From the NCBI RefSeq assembly GCF_001575205.1, contig NZ_LSRE01000013.1, positions 183,828-247,827 on the forward strand: DNA of 64,000 nucleotides, read 5' to 3'. This document shows, in pieces, positions 26,256-35,279 of the stretch. A model generated the notes under the pieces. It made no database searches, was not told where the DNA came from, and saw only the letters and a program-made list of their open reading frames with translations. Every line of letters begins with the position of its first letter. Position 1 is the stretch's first letter. Source of the DNA: Tsukamurella pseudospumae (GTDB lineage Bacteria; Actinomycetota; Actinomycetes; Mycobacteriales; Mycobacteriaceae). Both the position numbers and the translations under genes were made by a program.

Positions 26256-27261
26256 CCCGCTCCAGTTCGGCTCCGAGCGCCGCAGCGGACACCGTCGAGG
26301 CGCAGCGCCGGAGGTAGTGCTCGCGGGCCGCGCCACCGCGCCGCGCGGCGGCCTCCGGGTCGGCGAGCGCATCGAAGGCGCGGGCGAGGCCGGCCACGTC
26401 GTCCACACCGATCGGCTCCTCGCCGGGCGGCTGGAACTCCGGCAGGGCACCGGCGTCGGAGACGATCGGGACCACCCCGAGCTGCATCGCCAGCACCTGC
26501 ACGCCGCTCTGCGTGGCACGCCGGTAGTGGGCCACCGAGCCCTTCGCGGCTGCGAGATCGCCGGTCACCTCGGCGTAGGAGTACGGGCCGCGGCGCCACC
26601 GCACAGCCTTCCCGAGGTCCCGGTCCGGGCCGTCGCCGATGAGGACCAGTTCGTCACCGCGCCAACCGGGCCCGTTCACGTGCCGCTCCCACGCCGCGAG
26701 CGTCACGTCGAGGTTCTTGTAGGCGGAGAGCCGGCCCACCGCCAGGAAGTTCCGACGGTCCGCCGCCGGCACGACGGGCGGCACCAGGGCGTCGTCGAGG
26801 TCGCTGGTGAGCGGCGCGACGGCCGACGCTCCGACCTCGCGGGCGACGAAGTCGCTGAACGCGACCGTCGACGCGGCACGCGCGTTCCACCGCCCGAACA
26901 ACCGCCGCTCCCAGCCGGGCAGCTCCTCGTCGGCGCCGTGCGGGCGGTCGTCGTGGACGAGGTTCATCCGCGGCGCCGTGCCGGCGAGGGCGATCCACCG
27001 CGGGTCGCGGACGAGCTCGGTGACCACCACGTCCGGGCGGAAGGCCCTGGCGCGCCGCAGCTCCCGCGCGAACTCCGGCCACGTGCCGGCGGTCTTGGGC
27101 CGCGGGTCGAGGACCCGCTCGTAGGGCCGCGCACCGTCGGACTCGGGGTGCCGGTCCGAGGTGACCAGCACGACCTCCCACCCCGCGGCGATCAGCCGCT
27201 CGCAGTAGACGCGGGCCAGCGGCCGCATCCACGGCGAGAGCCAGAGCACCCGGCCGGTCAT
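26221..27261 (-). CDS. glycosyltransferase, GT-B fold
   Basis: 346 residues. VLWLSPWMRPLARVYCERL opens the acceptor domain, NFLAVGRLSAYKNLDVTLAAW starts the donor domain, and PIVSDAGALPEFQPPGEEP occupies the nucleotide-sugar loop. It resembles GT4 enzymes, but the E-x7-E motif is weaker. ATG 27261 overlaps the stop of the GT2-GT4 gene (ATGA), so flippase, fusion glycosyltransferase and this gene form one minus-strand operon starting near 30634. The donor and acceptor are unknown. Confidence 0.78.
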   Translation of the reverse strand: MTGRVLWLSPWMRPLARVYCERLIAAGWEVVLVTSDRHPESDGARPYERVLDPRPKTAGTWPEFARELRRARAFRPDVVVTELVRDPRWIALAGTAPRMNLVHDDRPHGADEELPGWERRLFGRWNARAASTVAFSDFVAREVGASAVAPLTSDLDDALVPPVVPAADRRNFLAVGRLSAYKNLDVTLAAWERHVNGPGWRGDELVLIGDGPDRDLGKAVRWRRGPYSYAEVTGDLAAAKGSVAHYRRATQSGVQVLAMQLGVVPIVSDAGALPEFQPPGEEPIGVDDVAGLARAFDALADPEAAARRGGAAREHYLRRCASTVSAAALGAELERVIAARARSTAR

Positions 27262-29237
27262 GTGCGCACCGCCGCCCCGGCGAGGGCGGCCTCGTAGGCG
27301 TCGGCCATCGCCTCGACCGTGTACTGCTCGCGCATCCGCGCGAAGCCACGATCCCCCAGGGCCGACCACTCCTGCGTGCGGGAGAGCAGGGCGCGCAGCG
27401 CTTCCCGCCAGCCCTCGACGGTGATGTCGTGCACCAGGGCGCCGGCGGCACCGTCGTCGAGCATGTCCGGGACGGCGCACACGGCCGAGGCCGCGACCGG
27501 CACGCGCAGGGCCATCGCTTCGAGGATCACCATCGGGAAGGCCTCGGAGCCGCTCGGGACGCACACGAGGTCGGCGTCGGCGAGGGCCTGCTCCGGGCCG
27601 GGCGACCAGCCGCGCCAGCGGACCCGGCCCGCGAGCTCGGGCGGGGTGAGCGCCTCGAGCCGCTCGCGATCGGGGCCGTCGCCGAAGATGTCGAGCTCCC
27701 AGGCGAATTCGGTGAGTCCGGCCAGCGCCGCCACCAACAGGTGCGGGTTCTTGTGCTCGACGATCCGCGACAGCATCACCAGCCGCGGCACGGCGCCGAC
27801 CGGACGGCGCACGGGCACCCCGTCGAGCTCGGAACGGGCCGCGACCCCGTTGGGCGCCACGAAGAACCGGCTCGCCACCGCCTGGTGGGCGGAGACGAGG
27901 TCGCGGTGCGCGGGCGAGAGGGCCACGAAGCCGTCGGCGCGGCGCATCGCCGCGGCGAGCGGCGCTGAATAGGTGGGCCCGTCCGTCTCCGGCGGGATGT
28001 GCGCCCCCACCAGCCACGTCCGGTCCCGACCCCCGGCCCGCCACAGCGTGGCGAAGCCGGTCTCGGTGTTGGTGTCGCCGCTGATCAGCACGGTCGGGCC
28101 GGGCGGCAGGTCGAGCAGCGGGCCCCACCACGGCTGGCGCACGACCCGCACCCCCGCGGGCGCCTCCGCGATCAGCGGCCCGAACCGCTGCAGGCAGACG
28201 ATCGTCACCGAGTACCCGCGCCGCTGCAGCTCGCCCGCGAGGACGAGATGGTGCCGCTCAGCGCCGCCGAACACCAACCGATTGACGGTGAACACCACGT
28301 TCGGCCGGCCGCCGTGCGGGGCCACGCGCCGGCTCGCGCGCTTGCTGCGCTGCACCCGGTCCAGGAGCGAATCCCCCAGCAGGAACGCGCCGGCCGCGCG
28401 GGCACCCGCCGCGTGCTCGATGTTCAGGGCCATGTTCGCGCGCAGGAGGTCGGCCGAGCGACGCCAGGCGACGGCATCGTCGCGCACGGTGCCGTGCCCC
28501 GAATGCTCCACGCCCGCATCGCCCGTCAGCTCCAGCGTCCAGCCCGCGTCGAGCGCGCGCCGCTGCCAGTCCGTCTCCTCGCCGTAGAGGAAGAACTCCT
28601 CGTCGAACGGGCCGAGCGCGTCCCACGCATCGCGGCTGATCGCCAGGCACGCGCCCGTGAGGTAGCCCTCGACCCGCTCCGGCGGGGCCGGGTACAGGTC
28701 CGAGAACGGCGTCCGGCGCAGCGCCTCCGCGTAGCCGGCGCGGGAGACCAGGCCGCGCACCAGGCCCCGTCGACGGTGCGCGACATCCCAGGTGCGGCCC
28801 CGTCCGGACGCGTCGTGGTCGTCGTGGATCACCGGTGCCGCGGCCGCGACGCCGGGCCGGCGCAGCGCAGCGCGGGTCGCGTCGAGACCGCCGCGGAGCA
28901 GCGCGTCGGGGTTGAGCAGCAGCAGGTCGTGCCCCGGGGCGAGGGCGGCCAACCGGTTCACCGCCGCGGCGAAGCCGAGGTTACGACCGTCGCCGTGCCA
29001 GGAGACCGCCGGGAACGCCGCGCGCACCCCGCCCATGCCCGGATAGTCGGGGCCCGAGTTGTCCCAGACCAGGACCGGCGCACCGGGCAGGTGCGCGGCG
29101 ACCGCGGTGAGGCAGGCTGCGACATCGGCGGGTACCCGGTAGGCCACGATCAGGACGGCGAGCTCGCGGGTGCTCCCGTCCTGCGGCGGCGGGGCGAGCC
29201 GGAGCCCACCCGAGAGCTGAGGGCGTTCGGCGATCAT
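27258..29237 (-). CDS. two-domain GT2-GT4 fusion glycosyltransferase
   Basis: 659 residues. Residues about 25-300 are a GT2 (GT-A) domain: LAVLIVAYRVPADVAACL, DLLLLNPDALL as the DxD-like metal site, YLTGACLAISRDAW, and FDEEFFLYGEETDW with the catalytic Glu/Asp. From about 310 a GT4 (GT-B) domain follows: VVFTVNRLVFGGAERHHLVL, LVMLSRIVEHKNPHLLV and VCVPSGSEAFPMVILEAMAL. One polypeptide could add two successive sugars. ATGA overlaps with both the flippase gene and the next glycosyltransferase show tight coupling. The fusion is continuous, without a frame break. Confidence 0.85.
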   Translation of the reverse strand: MIAERPQLSGGLRLAPPPQDGSTRELAVLIVAYRVPADVAACLTAVAAHLPGAPVLVWDNSGPDYPGMGGVRAAFPAVSWHGDGRNLGFAAAVNRLAALAPGHDLLLLNPDALLRGGLDATRAALRRPGVAAAAPVIHDDHDASGRGRTWDVAHRRRGLVRGLVSRAGYAEALRRTPFSDLYPAPPERVEGYLTGACLAISRDAWDALGPFDEEFFLYGEETDWQRRALDAGWTLELTGDAGVEHSGHGTVRDDAVAWRRSADLLRANMALNIEHAAGARAAGAFLLGDSLLDRVQRSKRASRRVAPHGGRPNVVFTVNRLVFGGAERHHLVLAGELQRRGYSVTIVCLQRFGPLIAEAPAGVRVVRQPWWGPLLDLPPGPTVLISGDTNTETGFATLWRAGGRDRTWLVGAHIPPETDGPTYSAPLAAAMRRADGFVALSPAHRDLVSAHQAVASRFFVAPNGVAARSELDGVPVRRPVGAVPRLVMLSRIVEHKNPHLLVAALAGLTEFAWELDIFGDGPDRERLEALTPPELAGRVRWRGWSPGPEQALADADLVCVPSGSEAFPMVILEAMALRVPVAASAVCAVPDMLDDGAAGALVHDITVEGWREALRALLSRTQEWSALGDRGFARMREQYTVEAMADAYEAALAGAAVRT

Positions 29238-30634
29238 TCCGGCGTTCCTTCCTCGGAGCTGAGCAGGCCGCGGGCGTCGCGCAGCCGCACCGGCCCGAGC
29301 ACCAGGTTCACGGCCAGGTACGCGACCGCCGCGGCGGCGCCGGTGAGCAGGACCGGCAGGGCGTGTCCGACGACGCAGACCGTCGCGGCCGCGGCGACGG
29401 CGGGGATCAGTCGTGCCAGGAACAGCCACGGCGTGCGGTACGGGGTCCGGCCGGCGAGGCGGCGGGTCGCGACGGCCAGGCCGAACAGCTCGCTCACCAC
29501 CAGGGCCGCCGCGGCGCCCTTCGCGCCGAACTGCGGGATCAACACGACGTTCAGACCGATGTTGAGCAGCAGGCTCACGATGTTGAGCCGCAGCAGGAAG
29601 ACCTGGTCGTGCGCGGCGAACAGCCCCTGGCTCAGGGTGCCGGTCACCAGGCGGATCGCGACGGCGACGAACAGCAGGCCCAGCGTGCTCCCGCCCGCCG
29701 CGACGAAGTCCTCCGAGCCGAGCAGCCGGACCAGCTCGGGCGCGAGCAGCGCACCCGCCACCGCCAGGGGCACCGCGACGAACAGCATGAGCTGGATACT
29801 GCGCACGGTGAACCTCGCGAACCGGGCGCGGTCGGTGGCGAACAGGTTCGTCATCGTCGAGAGCGTGGACGCCAGGAACACCGTGGAGATCACCGTCGCG
29901 TTGAAGGCGACCGTGTACGCGAGGTTGTAGGCGCCGGTCTCCTCCTTACTGCTGAGGACCGAGAGCAGGACACCGTCCGAACGCCAGTACAGCGCCGCGA
30001 TGACCAGGACGCCGGTCTGCGGCAGGCTCTCGCGCACGAGCTCCCAGCTCTCGCGGAACGAGAAGATCGGCCGCAGGTCGACGATCCGGCGCGCGACGCC
30101 GCCCTGGATCAGCAGCACCACCAGCGGCGGGATCAACTGGACCAGCGCGTACCAGTACAGGTCGGCGCCGACGTGCACGAGCAGGAAGGTCAGCCCGAAC
30201 GACAGCAGGCGGCCCAGCAGGTCCGACAGCGCGATCGCGCCGAAGCGCACGTCGGTGACGAAGACCGGCTGCACGCAGCTGCTCAGCGTCGTGAGCACGA
30301 GGCTGCCGCTGATGATCGCGATCATCCCCACGACCAGCGGATCGTCGCGGTAGAGCAGCCAGCCGGACAGCGACGACGCCGCCCCGAGCGGCAGGCAGTA
30401 GGTCAGGGAGAAGCCCGCGTTGACGCGGACCAGACGCGACAGGTCGCCGGTGCCGCCGGTGACCCGCCGCACGATCACCGCGCCGATGCCGAGCTCGGTC
30501 AGGCTGCTCCACAGGCCGATGAACATGATCGCCGCGGAGAGCTGCCCGTAGGGCCCGGGTCCGAGCGATCGGGTCGTCAGGGCGACGGTGCCGATCGACG
30601 CCACCAGCCCGACGATCCGCGCCACGAACTGCAT
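29234..30634 (-). CDS. oligosaccharide flippase (Wzx/MVF type)
   Basis: About 466 residues with 12 or more membrane helices, for example VARIVGLVASIGTVALTT and LLRLNIVSLLLNIGLNVVLI. It also has the loop ALTTRSLGPGPYGQ and the segment LPQTGVLVIAALYWRSDGVLL, both normal in polysaccharide biosynthesis flippases. It would move the finished lipid-linked unit across the membrane. The start is unsure: the frame reaches back to a GTG at 30814, but that would overlap the well-supported divergent glycosyltransferase start at 30727. I take ATG 30634; TTG 30679 is an alternative. Confidence 0.78.
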   Translation of the reverse strand: MQFVARIVGLVASIGTVALTTRSLGPGPYGQLSAAIMFIGLWSSLTELGIGAVIVRRVTGGTGDLSRLVRVNAGFSLTYCLPLGAASSLSGWLLYRDDPLVVGMIAIISGSLVLTTLSSCVQPVFVTDVRFGAIALSDLLGRLLSFGLTFLLVHVGADLYWYALVQLIPPLVVLLIQGGVARRIVDLRPIFSFRESWELVRESLPQTGVLVIAALYWRSDGVLLSVLSSKEETGAYNLAYTVAFNATVISTVFLASTLSTMTNLFATDRARFARFTVRSIQLMLFVAVPLAVAGALLAPELVRLLGSEDFVAAGGSTLGLLFVAVAIRLVTGTLSQGLFAAHDQVFLLRLNIVSLLLNIGLNVVLIPQFGAKGAAAALVVSELFGLAVATRRLAGRTPYRTPWLFLARLIPAVAAAATVCVVGHALPVLLTGAAAAVAYLAVNLVLGPVRLRDARGLLSSEEGTPE

Positions 30635-30726
30635 GCTGAACGCCCGGGCGATCCGGCCGCCCGAGGCACGCCCACGCAACGTGGGTTCGGCCTCGGCGTT
30701 AATCTCATCGCCGAGAGGAGGTTCGG

Positions 30727-31770
30727 ATGCGAGTAGTGGTTCCGCTGGCGGGGGGACTGTCGCCGGCTGATTGGGCCGCCCGGCACCGGGCGGGAGAGGT
30801 TCCGGATCGCTCACCGTACGGCCTCCATCGGCTGGCCGATCACGGCCTCGACGTGCGCTTCGCCCCGTCGGAACTGGGCGAGCGGTCCCGACTGCTGCAG
30901 CGGGTGGCGCGGTCCGTGCGGCACCGCACCGATGGCTACGAGCTGATCGGCGCGCCCTCGCTCGCCGACGCCGATGCCGTCCTCGCGTACGACGAGCGGA
31001 CCGGCGTGCCCGCGCTGCTGCGGAGCGATGCCCCCGTGGCGGCGGGGATCGGCTGGCTGACCACCCGCGCGGCGGCCGGACGCGTGCACGGCGCGCTCGC
31101 CGCCCGCGCCCTCCCCCGCGCGGCCGCAGTGTGGGCGCAGTGCTCCGCGGTGCTCCCCGTCATCGGGAGCGAGTGGAAGATCGCGCCGGAGCGCCTGCAT
31201 TTCATCCCCCTGGGGATCGACACCGAGTTCTACACCGAGCAGCCGGCCCCGGAGACGGGGTGCACGGTGATGAGCGCGGGCGAGGACCGCTTCCGCGATC
31301 ATCCGACGCTGGTCGCGGCGGTCGAGGAGGTCCGCCGGACGGTGCCGCACACCACCCTCGAGCTCGCGTCCAGCCTGCCCCTGCACGCACCCGAGGGCCT
31401 CGTCACGGTGCACACGGAACGGCTCAACGGCCGCATCCGCGAGCTGTACCGACGCGCCGCCGTCGTGGCGATCGCCCTGCACCCGACGGCGACCGGCTCG
31501 GGCCTGACGGTCGTGCTCGAGGCGATGGCCAGCGGCCGTCCGCTGGTGGTCACGGACAACCCCGGCGTCTCCGATTACGTTCAGCACGGCGTGACGGGCC
31601 TGCTCGTGCCGCCCGGCGACGCCGACGCGATGGCGGGCGCGATCCGCACGCTGCTGCTCGACGAGGACATGCGCGTGGAGATGGGCCGACGCGCCGCGGC
31701 GACCGCGCGCGAGCGGTTCACGACGGAGGTCATGGCAGCTCACCTGGCCGAGATGCTTCGGGCCATGTGA
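30727..31770 (+). CDS. GT4-family glycosyltransferase
   Basis: 347 residues. A strong AGGAGG seven bases before ATG 30727 fixes the start. The acceptor domain is atypical at the N terminus (VVVPLAGGLSPADWAARH). The donor domain has LHFIPLGIDTEFY, VMSAGEDRFRDHPTLVAAV, and HPTATGSGLTVVLEAMASGRPLVVTDN with the E-x7-E type motif. It likely adds a sugar in the exopolysaccharide pathway. Its 3' end overlaps the convergent WecG-like gene by 41 bases. Confidence 0.82.
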   Translation: MRVVVPLAGGLSPADWAARHRAGEVPDRSPYGLHRLADHGLDVRFAPSELGERSRLLQRVARSVRHRTDGYELIGAPSLADADAVLAYDERTGVPALLRSDAPVAAGIGWLTTRAAAGRVHGALAARALPRAAAVWAQCSAVLPVIGSEWKIAPERLHFIPLGIDTEFYTEQPAPETGCTVMSAGEDRFRDHPTLVAAVEEVRRTVPHTTLELASSLPLHAPEGLVTVHTERLNGRIRELYRRAAVVAIALHPTATGSGLTVVLEAMASGRPLVVTDNPGVSDYVQHGVTGLLVPPGDADAMAGAIRTLLLDEDMRVEMGRRAAATARERFTTEVMAAHLAEMLRAM

Positions 31771-32527
31771 CCCGGTCCAGCCGGACCCGACGCAGGCGAA
31801 GTGCTGCCCTGGGCCCCTGCAGCAGGTACCGACGCCCCAGCCGGCGCGGCTCCTGCAGCAACCGGTACAGCCATTCCGCTCCCGCGCGCTGCCAGGCCGA
31901 CGGTGCCCGCGACACGGTGCCCGCGAGGAAGTCCGCGGCCGCACCGAAGGGCAGTAGCACCTGCGCCCCGGTGCCGGGCCCGGCCTCGTCGATCCACTGT
32001 TCCTGCCGGGGCTTGCCCAGACCGACGACGAGCACCGTCGGCGTGGCCGACCGGATCTCGTCCTCCAGGCGCGCGGCCGCGGCCGGGTCGTCGATCTCGG
32101 CCCGCTCGGGCGCCCAGTAGCCGGCCACCGTCAGCGCCGGATACCGCTCGGCGAGCGCCGGGGCGAGCCGCGCGTGCATCGCGGGGGTGCCACCGACGAA
32201 TCCGATCCGCCAACCGAGCTCCGCCGCGAGCGCAATGATCGCGGGCAGGAGGTCCGCGCCGGTGACGCGGGGCCACGGATGCCCCGCGGCGAGCGCGCCG
32301 CGACCGGCGACGGGCGCACCGTCGGCCACCGAGAGCCACTCGACCCGCGGCCCGAGACTGCGCCGCCCGCGCCCGAAGTGATGCAGGTGGTCGACGTTGA
32401 CCGAGCACACCGCCAGCGGTCGTGCACCGCCCTCGGCGATCCGGAGCCGGATCCGGTCCAGGACGTCGGTGCCGGTGACGCAGACGACCTGCTCGTCGTC
32501 GAGCAGCATCGCGCTGCGCGTGCTCAC
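31730..32527 (-). CDS. wecG: WecG/TagA/CpsF-family glycosyltransferase
   Basis: 265 residues starting at GTG 32527. The family pattern is complete: SVNVDHLHHF, RVTGADLLPAIIALA, GWRIGFVGGTPAMH, VLVVGLGKPRQEQWI, LLPFGAAADFLAGTVSRAP and EWLYRLLQEPRRLGRRYL. Such enzymes add ManNAcA or ManNAc (or a related sugar) to the second position of an undecaprenyl-linked chain, or build wall teichoic acid linkage units. It would act early, after the initiating transferase. The sugar used here is not readable. Confidence 0.85.
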   Translation of the reverse strand: MSTRSAMLLDDEQVVCVTGTDVLDRIRLRIAEGGARPLAVCSVNVDHLHHFGRGRRSLGPRVEWLSVADGAPVAGRGALAAGHPWPRVTGADLLPAIIALAAELGWRIGFVGGTPAMHARLAPALAERYPALTVAGYWAPERAEIDDPAAAARLEDEIRSATPTVLVVGLGKPRQEQWIDEAGPGTGAQVLLPFGAAADFLAGTVSRAPSAWQRAGAEWLYRLLQEPRRLGRRYLLQGPRAALRLRRVRLDRVTWPEASRPGELP

Positions 32528-32657
32528 GGCTCCGGCCGTTCCATGATGCTCACGAAGTCATAGTAAGGTGAAGCGACGGATTGCTGGGAATGCAACCACA
32601 CACATCATTCGGTTGGGCTCCCGCGCCCCGCCGGGGAGCGAAACGGGGTCGGACCGG

Positions 32658-33647
32658 ATGAATGTCGCAGCCTTCCTCCGCTGGGTGCTCACGAAGCCGC
32701 TCGTCATCGTGGTGGTGCTCGCCTGCGCCGTGGCCGGTGGCCTGGTCGGCTACCGCTCGGCGACGGTGCAGTACGAGACAGAGGCGGCCGTGCTGGTGAT
32801 CCCGCCGTCGATCCCGTCGGTGCCCGGTGCGTCGGACGCAATGCTCAACCCCTTCACCAACCTGTCCGGCAGCACCACGCAGCTGGCGTGGGTACTGGCC
32901 AGCTCCGCGCAGTCGGTGCAGGCCCGGGAAGTGGTGAAGCGCACGGGGGCGTCGCCGGACTACACGATCGCTTCGGTCGCCGGTGATTCCAGCTTCTCCC
33001 AGCTCTCGCCCCAGATCACGATCAAGATGCCCGCCACGGATCCGCAGGCCGCCAAGGCCGGCGCGCAGGCGCTGATCGCCTTCATGCAGGACCAACTGCG
33101 CAGCATCCAGAAGGACGCCGGCGTCAACCCGGGCGTCTACGCCGACCTGCGCACCACCACCGAGCCGCAGGCCGGCGCCCAGGTGAGCAGCACCGCCCTG
33201 AGCAACGCGGGCGGGCTGGCGTTGGGCGCCGCGCTGGCGGGCCTGTTGGTCAGCCTGCTCGTCGCGGCCGTCCTCGACACGCGGCGCAAGCGCAGCGCCG
33301 AGGCCGCGATCAGCACGAAGGCCGAGGAGACGAGCCCGCTGGGCGGCGTCGTTCCCGCGGCCGGCGAGGCTCCGGTCGAACCTGCTGCCGCATCCGTCGA
33401 CACCGAGGAGTCCGCGCCGGTCCCCACGTCGCGGCTCGAGATCGCACGCCCGCCGGCGGACGAGGCCGACGCCCCGGCCCGCCCCGCGGCGCCCCGCCCC
33501 GCGCGTCCCGCCGGCCGCGCAGAGCAGCGCGCGATGACGCGCTGGCGGGACCGCGTGGAGGTCGTCTCCGAGGAGTCCGAGATCCCGCTCCCCACGTTCG
33601 ACGGCGACGACGGCGAGGCCACGCGTCGCCTCGGCACCTCGGGGTGA
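32658..33647 (+). CDS. Wzz-like chain-length/export protein without kinase domain
   Basis: 329 residues. The first helix is VLTKPLVIVVVLACAVAGGLVGYRSATV (about 9-36), an extracytoplasmic region follows, and the second helix is ALGAALAGLLVSLLVAAVL (about 190-208). A 120-residue cytoplasmic tail rich in Ala, Pro and acidic residues ends the protein. The layout is that of Wzz/CapA-type polysaccharide co-polymerases. No Walker-box tyrosine kinase is fused or adjacent. ATG 32658 follows a 130-base leader with a CTCCC/GGGAG hairpin; the GTGA overlap couples it to the lipoprotein gene. Confidence 0.75.
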   Translation: MNVAAFLRWVLTKPLVIVVVLACAVAGGLVGYRSATVQYETEAAVLVIPPSIPSVPGASDAMLNPFTNLSGSTTQLAWVLASSAQSVQAREVVKRTGASPDYTIASVAGDSSFSQLSPQITIKMPATDPQAAKAGAQALIAFMQDQLRSIQKDAGVNPGVYADLRTTTEPQAGAQVSSTALSNAGGLALGAALAGLLVSLLVAAVLDTRRKRSAEAAISTKAEETSPLGGVVPAAGEAPVEPAAASVDTEESAPVPTSRLEIARPPADEADAPARPAAPRPARPAGRAEQRAMTRWRDRVEVVSEESEIPLPTFDGDDGEATRRLGTSG

Positions 33648-35266
33648 GCGCTGCGCGCTGCGGCGTCGTGCCGAAGCGCGTGGTCGCGCTCCTCCTCACG
33701 CTGGCGATCGTCGCCGGGTGCACGTCGCCCCCGCCCGAGCCCGGCACCGTCGACTTCGACGGACCGGACCTGGTCAACCCGATGCGCGGCCAGTACCAGA
33801 ACATCCTGACCGACCTGTTCCCCCAGGCCAGCGAGCCGAATCGGGACCGCCCGGCGTGGCCGGGGACGCGGTTCGAGAGCGTCCGGATCCCCTGGCGGAT
33901 CCTGCAACCCAAGGACCCGCGCACCGTCGCCGCCGGCGCGCCCGACACCGAGCGGTACGACTTCACGCGGCTCGACCGAGCCATCGCGGACGCCGCGGCC
34001 CAGGGCCGGCAGTTCGGCTTCCGGATCACCGCCTTCGACTCGTGCTGCGACGCGACGGACAAGGGCCAGACGGTGTCGATGGCACCGGACTGGCTGGCCA
34101 CGACGCCTGGCGCGAGCAGCACCCGCACCGCCGACGGCGTGCACTACGTGCTGCCGGAGTGGAACAACGCCGCCTACCTGGACCGGTTCACGGACCTCAT
34201 CGCGGCGCTGGGCCGCCGCTACGACCGCGACGAGCGCGTCGCGATGTACGAGATGTCCGGCTACGGCGATTTCAGTGAGAACCACGTGGCGTTCGCGCGG
34301 GACACCCTGAAGATCCCGGCACCGTCGCCGGAGAACAGTCGGAAGGAGCTCGGCTACTTCAGCCAGTACCGGGATCAGTACCTCACCTACGCCTCGGCGC
34401 AGCGCCTGGTCGACGCGACCCTGCGGGCCTTCCCCAGCACGCAGATCGTCTCGACCATGGGCAACCCCGCGATCGCCGGCCTGCTACTGCGCGACAGCCC
34501 CGAGCTGCGCGGGCTGCGGCGCCCCGTCGGCATCCGGTCGGACTCGCTGGGAGCCCTGCCGATCTTGCCCACCTGGGCGGAGAACCGCTGGTCGGAGTAC
34601 GTGCAGAAGCGCGACCCGCTGATCGGGGTGCTCGCGGAGCGGTTCCGCACCGCCCCGGTCATCACCGAGTGGCCGCCGCAGCTGCTGTCCGGCGGCACCG
34701 TGCTCGACTACTACCGCCGGGGCCTGCGCGACGTGGTGAACGGCCACGTCTCCCTGGTCTCCAGCACCGGCTTCCCGGCACAGAGCCGGCCGGAGCGGAT
34801 CACCGACGAGCAGTACTCGCTGTGGCGGCGGGCCACCGTGTACACCGGCTACCGCTACGCGGCGGACCGGGTCGAGGTCACCGCGACCGGGTCCGGACTG
34901 CGCGCGGCCGTGCACTGGGTCAACCGCGGTTCCGCGCCCACCTACGACGGGTGGAAGGTCTCCTACGAGGTGGTCACGGAGTCGGGCCGCCGGGTGGCGC
35001 GAGTCGACGGTGCGCCGCCGCTGCGGACCATGGTCTCGACGCAGCCCTACAGCGACCTCGCCGCCACCCCGCCGGTGGCGGAGGCGACGGACACCGTCGA
35101 CCTGCCCGGCCTGCAGCCCGGGCGGTACATGCTGCGCGCGATCGTGACCTGGGACGAGCACAAGCCCCGCGGTACCCACCGGACGACGATGCCGCCGATG
35201 CAGCTCGCGATGGCCGGGCGCGGCAAGGACGGCGGCTACTCGGCCGGCTGGTTCCAGGTGGGCTGA
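33644..35266 (+). CDS. DUF4832-type lipoprotein with glycosidase-like barrel
   Basis: 540 residues. A lipoprotein signal ends in IVAGC at about Cys26, so the product is exported and membrane-anchored. The main part resembles DUF4874/DUF4832 proteins, which look like TIM-barrel glycoside hydrolases: VRIPWRILQP, FGFRITAFDSCC, and VAMYEMSGYGDFSENH with a possible catalytic Glu. A C-terminal beta-sandwich (about 415-525) follows. Coupling to the Wzz-like gene by GTGA suggests that it trims, binds or anchors the exopolysaccharide at the cell surface (inference). Confidence 0.72.
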   Translation: MSAARCGVVPKRVVALLLTLAIVAGCTSPPPEPGTVDFDGPDLVNPMRGQYQNILTDLFPQASEPNRDRPAWPGTRFESVRIPWRILQPKDPRTVAAGAPDTERYDFTRLDRAIADAAAQGRQFGFRITAFDSCCDATDKGQTVSMAPDWLATTPGASSTRTADGVHYVLPEWNNAAYLDRFTDLIAALGRRYDRDERVAMYEMSGYGDFSENHVAFARDTLKIPAPSPENSRKELGYFSQYRDQYLTYASAQRLVDATLRAFPSTQIVSTMGNPAIAGLLLRDSPELRGLRRPVGIRSDSLGALPILPTWAENRWSEYVQKRDPLIGVLAERFRTAPVITEWPPQLLSGGTVLDYYRRGLRDVVNGHVSLVSSTGFPAQSRPERITDEQYSLWRRATVYTGYRYAADRVEVTATGSGLRAAVHWVNRGSAPTYDGWKVSYEVVTESGRRVARVDGAPPLRTMVSTQPYSDLAATPPVAEATDTVDLPGLQPGRYMLRAIVTWDEHKPRGTHRTTMPPMQLAMAGRGKDGGYSAGWFQVG

Positions 35267-35279
35267 GCCCGGGGAGCCG

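Noticed and set aside
29363..30736. Long plus-strand frame (457 codons) opposite the flippase gene
   Set aside because: Composition is Arg/Asp/Gln-rich without any domain, and it lies exactly antisense to a convincing multi-helix membrane protein. It is a codon-bias shadow.
30635..30814. Extended N terminus of the flippase from GTG 30814
   Set aside because: It would overlap the divergent glycosyltransferase start, which has AGGAGG in the right place. The extra residues are Pro-rich and do not resemble a flippase N terminus.
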